In this document: positions 1 through 7,879 of the stretch, piece by piece
Layout of the letters: each line of letters begins with the position of its first letter
Numbering within the stretch: the stretch's first letter is position 1
IMG/VR virus record: IMGVR_UViG_3300044733_001760
Coordinates: 1-24,751 of that record
Length of the DNA: 24,751 nt
Strand: one strand, 5' to 3'
From: a virus
Position numbers and translations under genes: made by a program
The notes under the pieces: generated by a model
What the model was told of the DNA's origin: nothing
What the model saw: the letters and a program-made list of their open reading frames with translations, nothing else
The model's database searches: none

Positions 1-572
1 CCTTCACCCGCGTTCCGCAGTTGATGGGCAACGCCGCCGCCAATCTGGAAAGCAACACGGTCTACACGATCCTGACCGGCAATCCGACCATGGGCGACAG
101 TGTGGCTCTGTTCGCCACGGCGCACGCTAACTTCCAGGGCACCGGCTCCGCCCCGGACGTGACCACCATCGGCGCGGCGATGACCGCCATCGGCTCCCAG
201 ACGGGCCTCGATGCGAGCACCTACCTGAACCTTCAGGGCCGCTACCTGATCGGCGGATGGCTGACCCACACGCTGCGGGCGCAGTACACATCGCCGAACT
301 TCCAGCCGACCGCGCAGTCGGGCGTCAATCCCTACACCGGCCTGATCCCGATCACCGACGCCCGTATCACGGACACGTCCTGGTACGTCTCGGCTGACCC
401 GTCCCAGATCGACACCATCGAGTACGCCTTCCTCGACGGCCAGGATGGTGTTTACACCGAAACCCGCATCGGTTTCGAGGTGGATGGCGTGGAGATCAAG
501 GCCCGCCACGACTTCGCGGCCAAGGCCGTCGATTATCGCGGTCTTTATCGCAATGACGGCTCGGGCAACTAA
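1..572 (+). CDS. major capsid protein, C-terminal part (cut by window start)
   Basis: The reading frame is open from the first complete codon at position 3 (FTRVPQLMGNAA...) to the stop at 570-572, so this is the 3' part of a longer gene. The ATG at 24 is internal. The C-terminal residues, DTIEYAFLDGQDGVYTETR followed by GFEVDGVEIKARHDF and a final DYRGLYRNDG, match the end of Mu gpT-like major head subunits, which in many temperate siphoviruses are fused to a ClpP-like prohead protease. Whether a protease domain is present cannot be seen here. The product should form the capsid shell. It is followed 30 bases later by a decoration-protein gene, which is the usual order. The family assignment comes from recognised sequence pattern, not from a search. 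Confidence 0.85.
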   Translation, partial: FTRVPQLMGNAAANLESNTVYTILTGNPTMGDSVALFATAHANFQGTGSAPDVTTIGAAMTAIGSQTGLDASTYLNLQGRYLIGGWLTHTLRAQYTSPNFQPTAQSGVNPYTGLIPITDARITDTSWYVSADPSQIDTIEYAFLDGQDGVYTETRIGFEVDGVEIKARHDFAAKAVDYRGLYRNDGSGN

Positions 573-602
573 GCACCCCCTCTGATTCAGGAGACCTGAA
601 AA

Positions 603-1376
603 ATGGCTACCAATTATGTTCAGGAGGGCTGCTTCGTCACGGTTGCTGCCCCCACCGGCGGCACCACGTCGGGCAACGCCTACCTTATCACTGGCATCTT
701 CGGTGTTGCCTCCACCACCCAGCTTGTCGGGGTGGACGTGGAGCTGGCGACCGAAGGCGTCTGGACGCTGACGAAAGTCGGCTCGCAGGCGTGGTCGGTC
801 GGTGATCGTATCTATTGGGATGACGCCAATTCGCGTTGCTCCAGCGATGCGGGCGCGGGCATCTACATCGGTGTGTGCACCGCCGCCGTGGCATCGGGCG
901 CTGGCGACACCACCGGCAACGTCCGCCTCAACGGACTGACCCCGGCGCTGAACAACGGCGTGGTGAACGTCACCGCCGCCACTCTGACTGTCACCGCAGC
1001 CAAGCACGCGGGCAAGGTCGTCACGCTCAACAAGGCGGATGGCATCGCCGTCACGCTGCCGGCTGCGAGTGGAACGGGCAACACCTACAAGTTCTTTGTG
1101 GGTACGACCGTCTCGTCGGTTGGCACGACCATCAAGGTTGTCGGCAACGACACCATGGTGGGCAGCGCCATCAATGCCGCTGACGGCGGCGCAACTGCAG
1201 CGATGTTCGAGGCCAGCGGCACCGACGACACGATCACCATGGACGGCTCTACCACGGGCGGCATCAAGGGTGACTTCGTGGAGTTGATCGATGTGGCCGC
1301 CGATCTGTGGTCGGTGCGCGTGACCGGCTCCGCGACCGGCAGCGAGGCCACGCCGTTCAGCGCGACCGTTTCGTAA
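603..1376 (+). CDS. DUF2190-type capsid decoration (cement) protein
   Basis: This 257-residue protein starts with an ATG behind a good ribosome site (caggaga, about 588-594). Residues 1-115 (MATNYVQEGCFVTV, then LITGIFGVAS, VWTLTK, SVGDRIYWDD and GNVRLNG) have the DUF2190 pattern of small beta-rich proteins that sit on the capsid surface next to the major head gene. Residues from about 125 to the end form an extra Thr/Gly/Ala-rich beta region containing GIAVTLPAASGTG and YKFFVGTTV, a C-terminal extension often seen on phage decoration proteins. There is no signal peptide or membrane segment. Expected role: stabilising and decorating the head. The strong hairpin immediately downstream suggests the head transcript is partly terminated here. 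Confidence 0.8.
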   Translation: MATNYVQEGCFVTVAAPTGGTTSGNAYLITGIFGVASTTQLVGVDVELATEGVWTLTKVGSQAWSVGDRIYWDDANSRCSSDAGAGIYIGVCTAAVASGAGDTTGNVRLNGLTPALNNGVVNVTAATLTVTAAKHAGKVVTLNKADGIAVTLPAASGTGNTYKFFVGTTVSSVGTTIKVVGNDTMVGSAINAADGGATAAMFEASGTDDTITMDGSTTGGIKGDFVELIDVAADLWSVRVTGSATGSEATPFSATVS

Positions 1377-1390
1377 CGTCTCTCCACTAA

Positions 1391-1426
1391 GGGCCGGGGC
1401 TTAACCGCTCCGGCCTCACTTCTTTT
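1391..1426 (+). terminator. rho-independent terminator after the decoration gene
   Basis: A 9-bp GC-rich stem (GGCCGGGGC 1392-1400 with GCTCCGGCC 1407-1415, one G-U pair) has a 6-base loop (ttaacc) and is followed by the T-rich stretch tcacttctttt (1416-1426). It lies 15 bases after the decoration gene stop and just before the lipoprotein gene, so it would separate high-level capsid and decoration expression from the genes that follow. Some read-through is expected, because no clear promoter is visible between it and the next genes. Confidence 0.7.
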
Positions 1427-1439
1427 CGAGGCTCCCGAC

Positions 1440-1814
1440 ATGGCCAAGATCTTGATTGCTGCCACCGCCTTGGCGCTGGCAGCCTGCACCACCACGCCCG
1501 CTGACCAGAACATCCCCGCCATGAAGGTCAAGGCCGCAAGCTACGGCTTGGCGTGCCCCAAGGCTGACCCGCTGGTCACCTACGGCGGCGTATCCGAGGC
1601 GTCCGCTCAGTGGCCTTCTGCGGCGTTTCCGGGCGGGGTTATCAAGATGCCGCTCAAATACGCACAGCACGATTGGGCATCAGGTCCGCATGGCCACAAC
1701 CGCATGGCCCATGAGGTCGCGCATACCTGCGGCGCTGACGAAACCACGGCGCGGTCTGTCGCCAACGCGTGGTGGCCCGTCGAGGCTGGATTCAATGGAG
1801 GGCTGCATGACTGA
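1440..1814 (+). CDS. small lipoprotein with an HEXXH metallopeptidase-like motif
   Basis: This 124-residue protein starts with an ATG 8 bases after a GAGG ribosome site (1428-1431). The N-terminus is short and hydrophobic and ends in a lipobox (L13-A-A-C16), so a lipid-anchored exported protein is predicted. Near the C-terminus it contains H91-E-V-A-H95, followed by T-C-G-A-D-E101. HEXXH is the zinc-binding and catalytic motif of many metallopeptidases, and a Glu a short distance downstream could be the third ligand, as in gluzincins. The spacing HEXXHXXGXXE resembles the metzincin motif with E in place of H/D. Other features are Cys39, Cys97 and several histidines before the motif. The substrate is unknown. 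Its place between head genes and a fibre-like gene suggests an accessory (moron-like) role at the envelope. It could also be an inactive relic with the motif by chance, though the HEVAH context is good. Confidence 0.6.
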   Translation: MAKILIAATALALAACTTTPADQNIPAMKVKAASYGLACPKADPLVTYGGVSEASAQWPSAAFPGGVIKMPLKYAQHDWASGPHGHNRMAHEVAHTCGADETTARSVANAWWPVEAGFNGGLHD

Positions 1815-2004
1815 CATGATCTGCGTTGCATTCCAGTTTGGCGAGGCTCCCTACATCCTAAACGATGCCCTGTGCCTGACGCAGGCGCAGTGGGACGCTC
1901 TCACGCCCGAGGAAGTCGCGGCGATGCAGCAGGCTCGATACGATAACTGGCGCGAGGCCATGACGAGGCCGCCGACGATTGATCCGCCGGAAGAGGTGAT
2001 CTAG
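1807..2004 (+). CDS. small hypothetical protein, acidic
   Basis: The ATG at 1807 overlaps the end of the lipoprotein gene by 8 bases and gives a 65-residue protein, which contains QAQWDALTPEEVAAM and ends in PPTIDPPEEVI. A longer reading from 1690 would lie wholly inside the lipoprotein gene and is not favoured. The stop codon TAG shares its G with the GTG start of the next gene, so the two are translationally linked. There is no membrane segment or recognisable domain. The W-D-x-L-T-P-E-E pattern is reminiscent of small tail-fibre-adjacent phage proteins, but no function is claimed. Confidence 0.55.
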   Translation: MTDMICVAFQFGEAPYILNDALCLTQAQWDALTPEEVAAMQQARYDNWREAMTRPPTIDPPEEVI

Positions 2005-4694
2005 TGGCAAATCGGTACGCTGTAGGCACCGGCACTTGGGACGGGTCTAACACCGGCATCTGGTCCGCGACGAGCGGCGGTGCGACTGGTGCGAGCGTGC
2101 CCGGCGTAGGTGACGTAGCGTATCTGAATGCGAACAGTGGTGTGATCACGCTAGGCGCGAATGTTACGTGTGCGATCCTAGACCAGACGGGTTTTTCTGG
2201 CACGCTGGATTGGGCTGGATACAAGATTAGCCTAGCGTATAACAACGCGGCGATCTTCGCTGGCTCGACTACCTGCACGAACACCGGCACTCCGCTGATC
2301 GAATGCACCTATTCGGGGAGCGTGGGGCAGCGGACAATCACGACCGGCGCGGTAACTGAGGCCAACGCCATCAGTTTCAACATCACCGCCGGCACGGACG
2401 CTATTAACTCCCTCGCTGTTTGCCGTAATGTTAACTTTACCGGATTTTCCGGCAATCTGGTCAACAGCGCGCGCACCATCTACGGCAGCCCGACATACTC
2501 GCCGACGATGACTGCCACGCCGACCGCAAGTGCCACCACCTTCGCCGCCACCAGCGGAACGCAGGTCATCACGTCGAACGGCGTGACGATGGACTTCCCG
2601 ATCACGGTGAACGCCCCCGGAGCCACAGTCCAACTGGCCGATGCGCTGACCATCGGCAGCACGCGGACGTTCACGCTGACGGCTGGCGGGTTGGACTTGA
2701 ATGGGAAGAACCTGACGGCGGGTCTTTTCGACAGCAGCAACAGCAACGTCCGCAGCATCACATCCGGTGCGGGCCAGTTCTACTGCACATCTACGACGGG
2801 TTACCCATGGGGTGTTAGTACGATCACTAATCTGACCTTTGTTGATCGTGCCACGGTTAATATCACAGGAGCATCCACCGGGGTTGATTCCCGCGTAATC
2901 CAGTGCGGAGCGGTCGCTGAGACTGTATCACCGGACTTCAATATCACGGCTGGCGCTGGAACGGTGACGCTGACGGCGAGCGGCAACGACTCTACGCGCA
3001 ACGTGAGCTTCATAGGCTTCTCTGGCGTGTGCTCAAGGATCGCACGCTCAACCTACGGCAGCGTGACAGCCTCGCCGACTATGACATTCAGCGCCTCGGC
3101 CACCGTCATCAGTTTCCTCGCCACCAGCGGCACGCAAGTCGTCACTACCAACGGCGTCACCCTCGACTTCCCGATCACGGTGAACGCCCCCGGAGCCACA
3201 GTCCAACTGGCCGATGCGCTGACCATCGGCAGCACGCGCTCGTTCACGCTGACGGCTGGCGGGTTGGACCTGAATGGGAAGAACCTGACGGCGGGCGCGT
3301 TCTCGTCCAGCAACGCCAACGTCCGGTCCATCACCAGTGGTGTGGGGCAGTTCTATTGCACAGTGGCGCCATCGTCTGGTACGAGTATCCCGTTCAACGT
3401 TAACGTCACAACCAACCTGACGTTCGTAGACCGCCCGACCATCAACCTCACAGGCAACGGGTCGGGAACCGCCATCCGTCAAATCTATGGGGTCGTTGGC
3501 CAAACAGAGGCATTGGCCCCTGACGTGAATGTGACGGCAGGGACAGACACCGTGGCTGCGCCGGTCACTTCAAATATGCCGATCCGAAACCTAAACTTTA
3601 CCGGGTTCTCGGGCGTGTTATCGAGTGCTGTACGCACCCTATACGGCAACCTGACGCTATCACCAACAATGACTGCGACAGCGACAACCAGTGGCACCAC
3701 TTTCGCCGCCACGAGCGGCACGCAGGTGATCACGTCGAACGGCGTGACGATGGACTTCCCGGTAACGGTCAACGCGCCCGGCGCGACCGTGCAGTTGGCT
3801 GATGCGCTGACGATGGCCGCAGGCCGCAGGCTGACCCTGACGGGTGGCACATTCGACGCCAACAACAAGAACGTCACCTGCGGCAACTACTCGGCAGGCG
3901 GTGGTGCAGTCACCCGTGCGACCCTCATGGGCAGCGGAACGTGGACGATCCTCGATGCAGGCTCGGCATGGGATACGCAAGCTGCGGCCAGCCACACGTT
4001 TACGCCCGGAACTGCCACGATCCTCATGACTGCGGCAACGGCCAAGATTTTCACGAGCGGTGGTAGGACGTACTGGAACCTCAGCAACGGCGGCGCGGGG
4101 TTTATCTCCATCGGCAACGGCGGCAGCACGTTTAACGCTCTGCAAAACACTGTAAGCCCGACAGGCTTCACGCTCCCGGCCAGCACGACCACCACTGTAT
4201 CCGCCTTGAGCCTAGCGGGCACGGCGGGCAATCTGGTGACCCTGCAAAGCAGTTCGGCAGGCACGCGGGCTACCCTAAGTAAGGCCAGCGGGACGGTCGA
4301 TGTTTCGTATCTATCCATAAAAGACAGCGCGGCGACGGGCGGGGCTACGTGGCAGGCAAAGCCGCACAACGGGAACCTGGATGCGGGCAACAACACCGGC
4401 TGGACGTTCCCGTACGACACCGTAGCGGCGGCATCCATGGCCATGACGGCCTATGCGCCCGGCGTGGAAATCAACGTGCCGATGCCGATGGCGGGCATGA
4501 CGCTCACGGCGTTTCTGCCATCGGTTGAGATCGTCATTCCTGCGCCATTGGCGGCAATGACCATGACCGCTTACGCGCCGACTTTTAGCGAAGAATATCT
4601 CGGCTCGCTGGGCGGTGTCGTCCGGGTGCGCCCGGCGCTGTCTGGCGCCATTACAGTTCGGCCCGCGCTGTCCGGCCAGGTCAGCATCAACTAG
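2004..4694 (+). CDS. large repetitive beta-rich structural protein (fibre or head-spike candidate)
   Basis: This 896-residue protein starts with GTG overlapping the previous stop (TAGTG). The N-terminus (YAVGTGTWDGSNTGIW, then SGGATGA) is a motif common at the start of beta-helical surface proteins. The body holds three long repeats of about 191-196 residues. Each has a (N/S)FxGFSG block, then YGxxxxSPTMT, ATSGTQV, DFPxTVNAPGATVQLADALT and LDLNGKN; the DFP blocks begin at residues 197, 388 and 584. Ser, Thr, Gly and Asn dominate and charged residues are rare, which fits a solenoid of short beta strands. The last 90 residues carry short repeats (M-T-x-T-A-Y-A-P and V-R-P-A-L-S-G). No chaperone or peptidase domain is visible. 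A role as head fibre, spike or receptor-binding protein is inferred from composition and position only. Confidence 0.6.
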   Translation: MANRYAVGTGTWDGSNTGIWSATSGGATGASVPGVGDVAYLNANSGVITLGANVTCAILDQTGFSGTLDWAGYKISLAYNNAAIFAGSTTCTNTGTPLIECTYSGSVGQRTITTGAVTEANAISFNITAGTDAINSLAVCRNVNFTGFSGNLVNSARTIYGSPTYSPTMTATPTASATTFAATSGTQVITSNGVTMDFPITVNAPGATVQLADALTIGSTRTFTLTAGGLDLNGKNLTAGLFDSSNSNVRSITSGAGQFYCTSTTGYPWGVSTITNLTFVDRATVNITGASTGVDSRVIQCGAVAETVSPDFNITAGAGTVTLTASGNDSTRNVSFIGFSGVCSRIARSTYGSVTASPTMTFSASATVISFLATSGTQVVTTNGVTLDFPITVNAPGATVQLADALTIGSTRSFTLTAGGLDLNGKNLTAGAFSSSNANVRSITSGVGQFYCTVAPSSGTSIPFNVNVTTNLTFVDRPTINLTGNGSGTAIRQIYGVVGQTEALAPDVNVTAGTDTVAAPVTSNMPIRNLNFTGFSGVLSSAVRTLYGNLTLSPTMTATATTSGTTFAATSGTQVITSNGVTMDFPVTVNAPGATVQLADALTMAAGRRLTLTGGTFDANNKNVTCGNYSAGGGAVTRATLMGSGTWTILDAGSAWDTQAAASHTFTPGTATILMTAATAKIFTSGGRTYWNLSNGGAGFISIGNGGSTFNALQNTVSPTGFTLPASTTTTVSALSLAGTAGNLVTLQSSSAGTRATLSKASGTVDVSYLSIKDSAATGGATWQAKPHNGNLDAGNNTGWTFPYDTVAAASMAMTAYAPGVEINVPMPMAGMTLTAFLPSVEIVIPAPLAAMTMTAYAPTFSEEYLGSLGGVVRVRPALSGAITVRPALSGQVSIN
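2592..3880 (+). repeat. three in-frame direct repeats within the 896-residue protein gene
   Basis: A block starting gacttcccgatcacgg at 2592 recurs at 3165 (period 573 bases) and, more diverged, at 3753 (period 588). Copies 1 and 2 are nearly identical over about 130 bases (2592-2720 and 3165-3293), with only a few mismatches. Copy 3 instead matches copy 1 better just upstream (the ATSGTQVITSNGVTMDFP coding part). This patchwork suggests recombination or gene conversion between units. All periods are multiples of three, so gain or loss of a unit keeps the frame. Confidence 0.85.
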
Positions 4695-4702
4695 GAGGCC
4701 CA

Positions 4703-5131
4703 ATGGCCATCTCAATCACGCTTTACCCGAGCTTTAAGACCAAGCTCGGGCAGAAGGCCATTGCGCTCAACGCCGACACGTTGAAGGTCGCGCTGCTGGG
4801 TGTTGGCGCGTCCTACAATTCCGCGCACGACGAATGGGCGGATATCTCGGCGCAGGAGATCGCCAACGGCAGCGGCTACACGACAGGCGGGCTGACGCTG
4901 ACCAACGTGACGTGGACCAATAACGCCGGAACGGTGACGCTCGACGCCGACGATGCAAGCTGGACGATCACCGGGTCGGCGGTCAGCGCCTACAGCGCGG
5001 CAATCGTGGACACCACGGCCAGCGGTAGCCCGCTGATCGCTTTCCTCGACCTGGGCGGCATCAACACGGCCAGCCCCGGCGCGCTGTTCAAGCTGCCGTG
5101 GAACGCCTCTGGCATCCTGACGCTGGCGTAA
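4703..5131 (+). CDS. conserved phage structural protein, function unknown
   Basis: This 142-residue protein has a very strong ribosome site (AGGAGG at 4693-4698) 4 bases before the ATG. Its pattern is LNADTLKVALLGVGASYN, then HDEWADI, GYTTGGLTLTN, WTITGSAVSAYSAAIVD, and a C-terminal LIAFLDLGG with LPWNASGILTLA. It belongs to a type of small beta-rich protein found widely in tailed phages between fibre or capsid genes and connector genes. It may be a fibre-associated or head-surface protein. No catalytic motif, signal peptide or membrane segment is seen. The strong ribosome site implies abundant synthesis. Confidence 0.65.
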   Translation: MAISITLYPSFKTKLGQKAIALNADTLKVALLGVGASYNSAHDEWADISAQEIANGSGYTTGGLTLTNVTWTNNAGTVTLDADDASWTITGSAVSAYSAAIVDTTASGSPLIAFLDLGGINTASPGALFKLPWNASGILTLA

Positions 5132-5133
5132 TC

Positions 5134-5460
5134 ATGGCAGCTACCGACGTTCTTTATGTGGGGTCAGACAACCTGATCTCTGTGGAAAACCTGCGCCTTA
5201 CGTCCACTGGTGGCTATCTGACCACGGCCACGGTGACGCTGACAAAGATCGAGGATTCGACCGGCGCAACGGTCAGCGGCTCGACAGGCATCACCTTGTC
5301 CTATTACGGCACGAACGGCGTCTATCACGGCACGCTGCCGGATAGCGTCTCGCTGACTGAAAACGCGGAATACACGGCGGTGATCACGGCGGTCTATTCC
5401 AACCTGACCAAGACATGGCGGCGCACGCTGCGCGCCCGATACGCGAACCAAGGCGAATGA
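5134..5460 (+). CDS. hypothetical phage protein with Ig-like beta pattern
   Basis: The ATG at 5134 (MAATDVLYVGSDN) lies 2 bases after the previous stop and is preferred to the in-frame upstream ATG at 5098, which would overlap that gene. The 108-residue product alternates hydrophobic and polar residues (TTATVTLTKIED, then SYYGTNGVYHGTLPD and EYTAVITAVYSN) like an immunoglobulin-like beta sandwich. Its stop overlaps the next start (ATGA at 5457-5460). The neighbours are structural, so a minor virion or assembly protein is likely; no specific function can be given. Confidence 0.6.
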   Translation: MAATDVLYVGSDNLISVENLRLTSTGGYLTTATVTLTKIEDSTGATVSGSTGITLSYYGTNGVYHGTLPDSVSLTENAEYTAVITAVYSNLTKTWRRTLRARYANQGE

Positions 5461-5768
5461 GCATCTTCACCGCACCGCTCGCGGCCATCTTTGCCGGGCC
5501 GATGGGCGAAACTGCGCGCTATCGCCCGCGTGTGGGCGCGGCGTTCGCCGTCAAGATGATCCCGGTCACGGCCGGCGACAGCGAGATGCAGATCGCGGGG
5601 GCCATGGTGGTGCCGGAACTCATCTACGAGGCCGATGTGGCGCAGTTCGATATTGCACCGCTTGAGCGCGACACCGTGCTTTTTGGCACGACATCCTATT
5701 ACGTCAAGTCGGTCCAGAAGGTTAACGACAACCTTGTTTACCGCCTCTCGCTGGGCACCACCCGATGA
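5457..5768 (+). CDS. putative head-tail connector protein
   Basis: The ATG at 5457 overlaps the previous stop (ATGA) and gives 103 residues. The N-terminus MSIFTAPLAAIFAGPMGE, the central RVGAAFAVKMIP and the final DTVLFGTTSYYVKSVQKVND are of the kind found in small head-tail attachment proteins (lambda FII / neck type), with a beta strand-rich C-terminal half. It is followed, again by an ATGA overlap, by a tail-terminator-like gene, the normal order connector - terminator - tube. Assignment rests on size, order and pattern; a search with structure prediction could change it. Confidence 0.5.
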   Translation: MSIFTAPLAAIFAGPMGETARYRPRVGAAFAVKMIPVTAGDSEMQIAGAMVVPELIYEADVAQFDIAPLERDTVLFGTTSYYVKSVQKVNDNLVYRLSLGTTR

Positions 5769-6247
5769 CCGTTGCGATCCGCGAACAGGTGATCCGGGCC
5801 TTTGCCGCGCTCCTGGCAACCCTGACGGACGAACACGGCGATGCCGTGACGGTCGATCGTGGGCGGGATACGCCTGTCTCGTCGTTTCCCTGCCTGGTCA
5901 TCGCGGCCGGCAGCGAGCGCGGCGAGGAGCCAAGCTACGGCCAGCTCGACCTGACCATGACCATCGAGGTCTATGGCTACATCCAGCAGGCCGCCGAGGA
6001 AGGCGACGTGGACGCGGCCGGCGCTGACTTTGAGGCCGCAGTGAATGACCTTTACGCCCGCACCGTGCAAGCCGTGCTGACTGAGCCGCGCACCCTGGGC
6101 GGCATTGCCGTCGATATGCGGTTCCTGTCCATGACGCCTGAAATCGCCATGGACGCCGCGACTAACAGCGGCTCGTTCACCATCGAGTTCGAGATCCAGT
6201 ACTGGACCTCAAGCGCCAACCCCTTCTCGCAAACAACCGGAGGCTAA
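5765..6247 (+). CDS. putative tail terminator protein
   Basis: This 160-residue protein starts at the ATGA overlap with the connector gene. It begins with an amphipathic helix (REQVIRAFAALLATL) and continues with FPCLVIAAGSE, LTMTIEVYGYI, an acidic linker, a helix (FEAAVNDLYARTVQAVL) and ending strands (AVDMRFLSMTPEIAMD, FTIEFEIQYWT). This helix - strand - helix - strand order and length match the minor tail protein U / tail terminator group, which caps the tail tube and joins it to the head. It lies one small gene upstream of the tube gene, which supports the call. Confidence 0.6.
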   Translation: MTVAIREQVIRAFAALLATLTDEHGDAVTVDRGRDTPVSSFPCLVIAAGSERGEEPSYGQLDLTMTIEVYGYIQQAAEEGDVDAAGADFEAAVNDLYARTVQAVLTEPRTLGGIAVDMRFLSMTPEIAMDAATNSGSFTIEFEIQYWTSSANPFSQTTGG

Positions 6248-6249
6248 CC

Positions 6250-6438
6250 GTGTATCACGCGGTTTCAACGACGGACGGCCGCGTGCCGCCCGAGGAAAAG
6301 CTGCGCCTGGAAGCCATCCACGGCAAGGCGCTGGCGGCTGAGATCGTCGCCGAATCCGAGGTGGCAAACGCCTCTCCTGCAAAGCCCACGAAATCCACCC
6401 TGGCCGCCCCGGCTGCCATTGATAACGGAGATGCCTGA
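6250..6438 (+). CDS. small hypothetical protein before the tail tube gene
   Basis: This 62-residue protein has a GTG start (6250) with a good GGAGG ribosome site at 6239-6243 and ends overlapping the tube start by one base (TGATG). The N-terminal half is mixed and helical (PPEEKLRLEAIHGKALAAEIVAE when read in parts); the C-terminal half is Ala, Pro, Lys and Thr-rich and probably disordered. No domain is recognised. It may be an assembly cofactor of the tail tube or a small accessory protein. Position in the operon and the strong ribosome site argue that it is translated. Confidence 0.5.
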   Translation: MYHAVSTTDGRVPPEEKLRLEAIHGKALAAEIVAESEVANASPAKPTKSTLAAPAAIDNGDA

Positions 6439-7610
6439 TGGTCGCCTATGTGCGGACACGCCCCCAACAACTTCTGGCCAAGGTGGAAGTCACCGAAGGC
6501 ACCGATGTTACGCCGACGCTTGCCAGCAACGCGGTCAAAATCGAAAACATCAACTGGACGGAGACGCCTAACGTCATCCAGTCCAACGAGCATTCCGGCG
6601 CCCTTGACGTGTCCGCGCCGATTGTCGGCGGCGTCAAGACGACCGTGACCTTCGACGTGTGGGTCAAGGGCCGCTCGACCGGCTCGACCGCTCCCGAATT
6701 GGGCGTGCTGCTCAAAGGCTGCGGCATGGCTGAGACGATCACCTCGACCTCGGTCCCGGCTGCCCCCGAGGCGCTGGCGGCTGGCGGTTCGACCACGACC
6801 GCCGTCCTCGGTGCGTCCGCGACCGGCACCGCCGATCTCTACAACGGGATGCCCATCACGTTCTCCAGCACGGTCGCGGGTGACAGCTTCATCGCCGACT
6901 ACACCGCTGCAAAGCTGGCGACCCTGACCGACACCATGAGCGGCGCGCTGGTCGCCACGTCCAACTATGTCATCCCGATCAACGTGGTCTACCGCTTCGC
7001 ATCATCGTCCATCGCGTCGCTGACCCTGTGGGCCTACCGCGACGGCAAGAAGATGATGGGCGTCGGCTGCCGTGGCACCTACACGATGCAGTGGGTTAAC
7101 GGAGAGGGCATCAAGTTCTCGTTCTCGTTTATGGGCGTCTGGGTGCAGGCCACCGACACGGCGCTGGGCACGGCGACTTACATCGACACCAACAAGATAA
7201 TCTGGCGCGGCACCTCGTCCGCTGTCAGCCGCATGCGCTGGAACCGTATCCTCGCACAGTGCAAGACGCTGAGCTTCGATTGCGGCAACACCGTGATCCA
7301 CCCGGACAACCCGGAAGCCGTCGAAGGCTTCGATCCCGCGCAGATCACGCTGCGCAACGCTTCCGGCTCGTTCGATCCGCTGGAAACCCTGCTGGCCACC
7401 CGCGACATCTTCGCCGACATGCGCGCCAACACCACCCGCATTCTCCATGCGCGTGCTGGCTCGGGTGCTGGTTCGCGTGTCGCTGTCACGGCTGCCAATG
7501 TGCAGGCCACCCAGAACAACCAGGGCGGCGACCGCGACGGGCTTTCCACCGAGGCCGTCAACTTCCGCTGCACCGGCGATAACGACGCTTTCAGCATCTG
7601 CTTCTACTGA
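6438..7610 (+). CDS. tail tube protein
   Basis: This 390-residue protein starts at an ATG sharing a base with the previous stop. It opens with AYVRTRPQQLLAKVEVTEG and TDVTPTLASNAV, a pattern typical of long tail tube proteins of siphoviruses. It continues with NIQSNEHSG-like text (NVIQSNEHSGALDV), FDVWVKGRSTGSTAPELGVL and the characteristic GLxMTxQ-like region (RGTYTMQWVNGEGIKFSFSF). A 60-residue Ala/Thr/Ser-rich insertion in the middle (about residues 110-180) may be a surface domain. It should polymerise into the tail tube around the tape measure. Its 3' end overlaps the antisense antitoxin gene by 7 bases. Confidence 0.75.
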   Translation: MVAYVRTRPQQLLAKVEVTEGTDVTPTLASNAVKIENINWTETPNVIQSNEHSGALDVSAPIVGGVKTTVTFDVWVKGRSTGSTAPELGVLLKGCGMAETITSTSVPAAPEALAAGGSTTTAVLGASATGTADLYNGMPITFSSTVAGDSFIADYTAAKLATLTDTMSGALVATSNYVIPINVVYRFASSSIASLTLWAYRDGKKMMGVGCRGTYTMQWVNGEGIKFSFSFMGVWVQATDTALGTATYIDTNKIIWRGTSSAVSRMRWNRILAQCKTLSFDCGNTVIHPDNPEAVEGFDPAQITLRNASGSFDPLETLLATRDIFADMRANTTRILHARAGSGAGSRVAVTAANVQATQNNQGGDRDGLSTEAVNFRCTGDNDAFSICFY

Positions 7611-7879
7611 GCAGCTACACTCAGCCTTAGCCCGAGAGCCTTTAGCACCTTGGCGACGGTCCCGAACTTGGGGTCGCCATTGAATGCCTTATACAGGCTC
7701 TCGCGGCCAAGGTTGGCGTCCCTGGCGATCTGCGTCATGCCGCGCGCTCGGGCTACTGTGCCCAGCGCGCGGATGAAGAATTCGGGGTCGCCATCTTCAA
7801 GAGCGGCCTCAAGATAGGCGGCGCAATCCTCGTCGTTTTCGAGGTATTCGGCCGCGTCAAACTTGGCGATTTCGATCAT
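7604..7879 (-). CDS. antitoxin of a HigBA-type pair (HI1420 / TIGR02684-like)
   Basis: This 91-residue protein begins at the ATG at 7877-7879, inside an ATGA overlap with the toxin stop; the longer frame from 7948 lies within the toxin gene and is rejected. The N-terminal half (FDAAEYLENDEDCAAYLEAA) and the C-terminal HTH (MTQIARDANLGRESLYKAF, then FGTVAKVLKALGLRLSV) match the 'probable addiction module antidote' family named after H. influenzae HI1420. It should bind and neutralise the toxin and repress the operon through the HTH. It is antisense to the phage late operon, and its 3' end overlaps the tail tube gene by 7 bases. Confidence 0.88.
   Translation of the reverse strand: MIEIAKFDAAEYLENDEDCAAYLEAALEDGDPEFFIRALGTVARARGMTQIARDANLGRESLYKAFNGDPKFGTVAKVLKALGLRLSVAAQ

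Noticed and set aside
1085-1531. Minus-strand frame opposite the decoration and lipoprotein genes
   Set aside because: Runs through the rho-independent terminator and through the 5' part of the lipoprotein gene; no domain.
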